Positions 61,112 to 64,000 of a DNA stretch of 64,000 nt are shown here, piece by piece. Both the position numbers and the translations under genes were made by a program. Source of the DNA: Lasiosphaeria ovina (taxonomy: Eukaryota > Ascomycota > Sordariomycetes > Sordariales > Lasiosphaeriaceae); contig JAULSN010000003.1 in NCBI GenBank assembly GCA_033439765.1, positions 5,084,001-5,148,000 of the forward strand. The letters run 5' to 3'. Below the pieces are notes generated by a model that worked only from the letters and a program-made list of their open reading frames with translations, made no database searches and was not told the DNA's origin. Every line of letters begins with the position of its first letter. Positions within the stretch are counted from its first letter, which is position 1.

Positions 61112-64000
61112 CCCCCCCCTCCCGCGCGTAGGGTCCTTTATTTATGAAGAATAAAAAATGTTGGATCGCGTAGGGCTCGAACTTGTGATTACTTCTTCCT
61201 TATTGATCTTCGTAGCTTGCGCTCGCCCGTATTAACGGGTCTATTATCGTTATCGTGGTCGTCGGCTATCTTATCGGCTACATATATGGTTGTCCATTGC
61301 TATAGGCGCTTTGGCGGCCCTGCTAGGTCGGGGTATTGTTCGTGGAACTCGTGTAGCTTCGCGGGGGCGTTCTTGAAGTTCCTAGCTAGGTACTACGTCG
61401 GATCTGGGTCCTAGCCTCTCTATTGTACTTAGTACTCGAGGCGGCCGTATGTTGTTCTTAAGGTTAATATACGGTCGACTTCCTATTCTTCCTCCTCATT
61501 AACTATCTCTAAGGGATTCTCTACTTCTTATCCTGGTAATGGGTTATTAGTATAACGCTTGAGCCTATCTATATGGAATATATCTATTGCCTTCTAGCTA
61601 GTAGGAACCTCCAATCTATAGGAGTGTCCAACTATCTCGACGATCCGATAGTACTATTATATAAGGGGGAAATCTAGCTTATCGCTAGGTCTGTCCGTAG
61701 ACTAATTCTTCTTAATAATAAATACTCTATCGCTAGTGCTAAAGTCCGGTTCCCGGCGATATTTATTAGCTTAGTTGACCTATACTTATTATACCTTTTG
61801 GATTATCTCCCTAGCGTAGTCGACGTACTTCTATATCGTTCTTAGAGTATCCTAGGCGTCTTCCCTATTTAGCTTCTCCCTAGTTGGTAAGCCCGCTAGC
61901 TTGGTACGTTTGGTCCAATCGTACTAGGTGGGCATTTCGAATCCGAATAGTACCTCGTAAGGTTCTATTCCCGTACTAGTATACGGTAGGCTATTTTGGG
62001 CGAAGTCCATAGCGGGGATCGCTCTTGACTAGTTATCTTAGTAGTGGTTTACGAACGGTCGAAGTCGTTATTCAAGGTATTAGTTTATAATCTCGACTTG
62101 GCCCGTAGTTTGGGAATGCCCTAAGGAAGATAACTTCTACTTAATTCCTAGGATCTTAAATACTTCGTCTATAAAGTCTACGATAAATTGGGGTCCCCTA
62201 TCGCTAATTATTTCGTCGGGGAGTCTAAGGATTCTAAAGGGTCCTTCGTAGTATATTAGGGTAGTATCCTTAGCCGTAGCGGAGTCCCTATAAGGGATTG
62301 TCTAGGCGGCCTTACTTAGCCTATTAATTACTACTAGGGCGTTATTCTTGGTATACTTGTCCTTAGGCATCTTATAGAAGTCTATTACTAGGGACCTCTA
62401 TCTACGAAGGGGTACTAGGAGGGGCTTAAGGAGGCCCGGGGTCTTACTATAGGGCTTCTTACTAGATTAGTATAGGTAGTTCTCGACGAATCGGTCGATT
62501 AATCCTGTTAGCCGGGGCTACTAATAAAGTTTCGAGACTATTCGGCGGGTCTTGTTTCTCCCGGGGTATACGGAGGGCATCCTTAAATATACTTCGTAGA
62601 TAATCTTAGTTCTTAGATTTAGTTCCCCTCCGGAGGGTACGACCAGTCTTCCTTTATATAATAAGATACGGTCTTCCAATATAGAGAAACCGTCAATACC
62701 CTATCTCGCCTTTATACGGTAGATATCGAGTTCGGGGTCGTTCTTATTATACTATAGTAGAGTATCGATCATCTCGTAACCTAATAAAGAAGGGGGCTCG
62801 ACGTCTTCGTCGATAATGGATATAGCTATAGGGGCTTATAAAGTTAATATCGTAGTTACTACCCCTATAAGCTTGAATATCTATATAGTCCTTTATAGCT
62901 CTTACTTCTCCTTTTAGGTCTTGATATCTTCCGACTTTCGAGATAGTACGTCTACGGCTATATTCTCGGTTCCTAGTCGATAGGTAATCTAGAAATAGTA
63001 TTGGGATATAAGATCGGCCTATCCGGCTTACCTTAAGTTTAGGAGTCTCTTCGTGCCGAAGTATTCTAGAGCCCTATAGTCCGTAATAATAATAAAGGGC
63101 TAATCTCGGAGTCCTATTAGCTCGGCTCTCCAAACTATTAACCCTCTAACGACTACTATTAACTCTTTATCGTAAATTAGGTAATTTAACTCGGCTCCGT
63201 ATATAGTTTCTAAATAGAATATAGTAGGATACTATTCCTCATCGTCCGTCTATAGTTAGGATAGTACTCCTACGTAGATACCTCCTAACGCGTCGGTTTC
63301 TATCCGGGTCGGTAGCTCGTAAGAGAAGTGCCGAAGTATCGGGGCGGATATGAGTTTATCCTTTAGCTCTTCGAAGGCTATTTAATAGTCTTCGGACTAT
63401 TTAAATACCTAGCCTTTCCTCGTTAAGCTAGTTAGGGGTTTAGCGATATAGCTATAATTCTATACGAAGCGCCGGTAGAAGTTGTAATATCCTAGGAATA
63501 ACTATACTCCTTTGAGGTTACGGGGAACGCTCTAGTCCCTAACGGTAGCCACTTTCTCGGGGTCTACCGCTATCCTAGTCGTGGAGATAATAAATCCCAG
63601 GTACTTGGTTTTAGTAACGTGGAATTCGTACTTCTTCAAGTCGGCTTAGAGTCCTACTTATCTTAGGCGATATAGGACTTTAGCTATATAGGCCTCGTAC
63701 TCTTCGGGGTTCTTAGAGAAGATAAGGATATTATCGATATAGGCGCTATAGAAGTCGTCCAGGTATCCTAATAAGATCTCGTTAATATATCGCTAGAAAG
63801 TTACTAGGCCGTTAGTTAGGCCGAATAGTAAGACCCGGTATTTATAGGCCCTATATCTCGTCCGGAAGGTTATAAGGTCCTCGTCCTCTAGGCGTATCCG
63901 GATCTTATAGAAGGCTTGCCTAATATCGATCTTGGTAAAGATTTTGGCTTTCCCGATACGAGCTATAGTCTCGTTAATAAGTAATAGGGGATATCGATCC
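61112..64000 (-). mobile_element. Ty3/gypsy element with chromodomain, RIP-decayed, runs off the right edge
   Basis: In the minus direction starting at the window edge the reading gives reverse transcriptase blocks (IFTKIDIRQAFYKIRI, then YIDNILIFS, where the family has YVDD), an RNase H region, a zinc-finger-like HHCC area and integrase (ALVVINRLSKAA, DEIISDRGPQF, LGHSQTTGQVEI). Near the end there is a chromodomain (VDRILTLRTTYGRLEY, FKNAPAKLHEFHEQYPD) finishing at a stop at 61189. Trp and Gln codons are replaced by TAG or TAA throughout, and the second catalytic Asp of the reverse transcriptase has become Asn, both consistent with RIP. Chromodomains target such elements to heterochromatin. 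The 5' part lies beyond 64000. Confidence 0.85.

Noticed and set aside
61140..61190. tRNA-like T-arm near the gypsy element end
   Set aside because: The TTCGAGC loop has no pairing stem and no acceptor or anticodon arms were found.

Overview
This is a filamentous ascomycete (Pezizomycotina, most likely Sordariomycetes) chromosome segment. The evidence is short GT..AG introns of about 45-120 bases, C/G-ending codons, and fungus-specific families (NUP37, the Swi5/Ace2 regulator, WSC, DUF3433, DUF4470-MYND, TauD-like dioxygenase). The right end carries transposons with C-to-T decay typical of repeat-induced point mutation (RIP). The genus cannot be told from the sequence alone.

Layout. 0.5-6 kb: a vWA-RBR ubiquitin-ligase-like gene and a small kinase-like gene, both on minus. 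7.2-17.2 kb: a gene graveyard with half of an aminoglycoside-phosphotransferase-like (APH) gene, two broken DUF3433 membrane-protein genes in opposite orientation, a broken small secreted-protein gene, and copia gag/integrase scraps. 18-23.5 kb: three oxidoreductase genes (SDR, TauD-like dioxygenase, second SDR), the last two divergent from one 0.6 kb promoter region. 25-35.1 kb: a Swi5/Ace2-type zinc-finger regulator with a glutamine tract, a small membrane protein, and a large DUF4470-MYND protein. 35.6-40.3 kb: two weak hypothetical genes and a Gfd2/YDR514C-like DEDD nuclease-fold gene with a repetitive tail. 43.6-55.1 kb: a WSC cell-wall sensor, an AUH-type enoyl-CoA hydratase, the other half of an APH-like gene, an LEA-like protein and nucleoporin NUP37.

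56-64 kb is a transposon block. A 4,348-bp hAT element (24-bp terminal inverted repeats, 8-bp target duplication) contains a decayed transposase and a nested 439-bp MITE. A tandem ankyrin-repeat fragment follows, then a Ty3/gypsy element with chromodomain that runs off the window edge and whose LTR appears to cut the ankyrin gene.

Most genes are unrelated housekeeping or signalling functions. The only plausible functional grouping is the oxidoreductase trio at 18-23.5 kb. The most unusual items are the vWA-RBR fusion, the complementary APH gene halves 41 kb apart, the dioxygenase whose metal-ligand codon is split by a CA-repeat intron, the repeat-tailed DEDD protein, and the nested transposon architecture.
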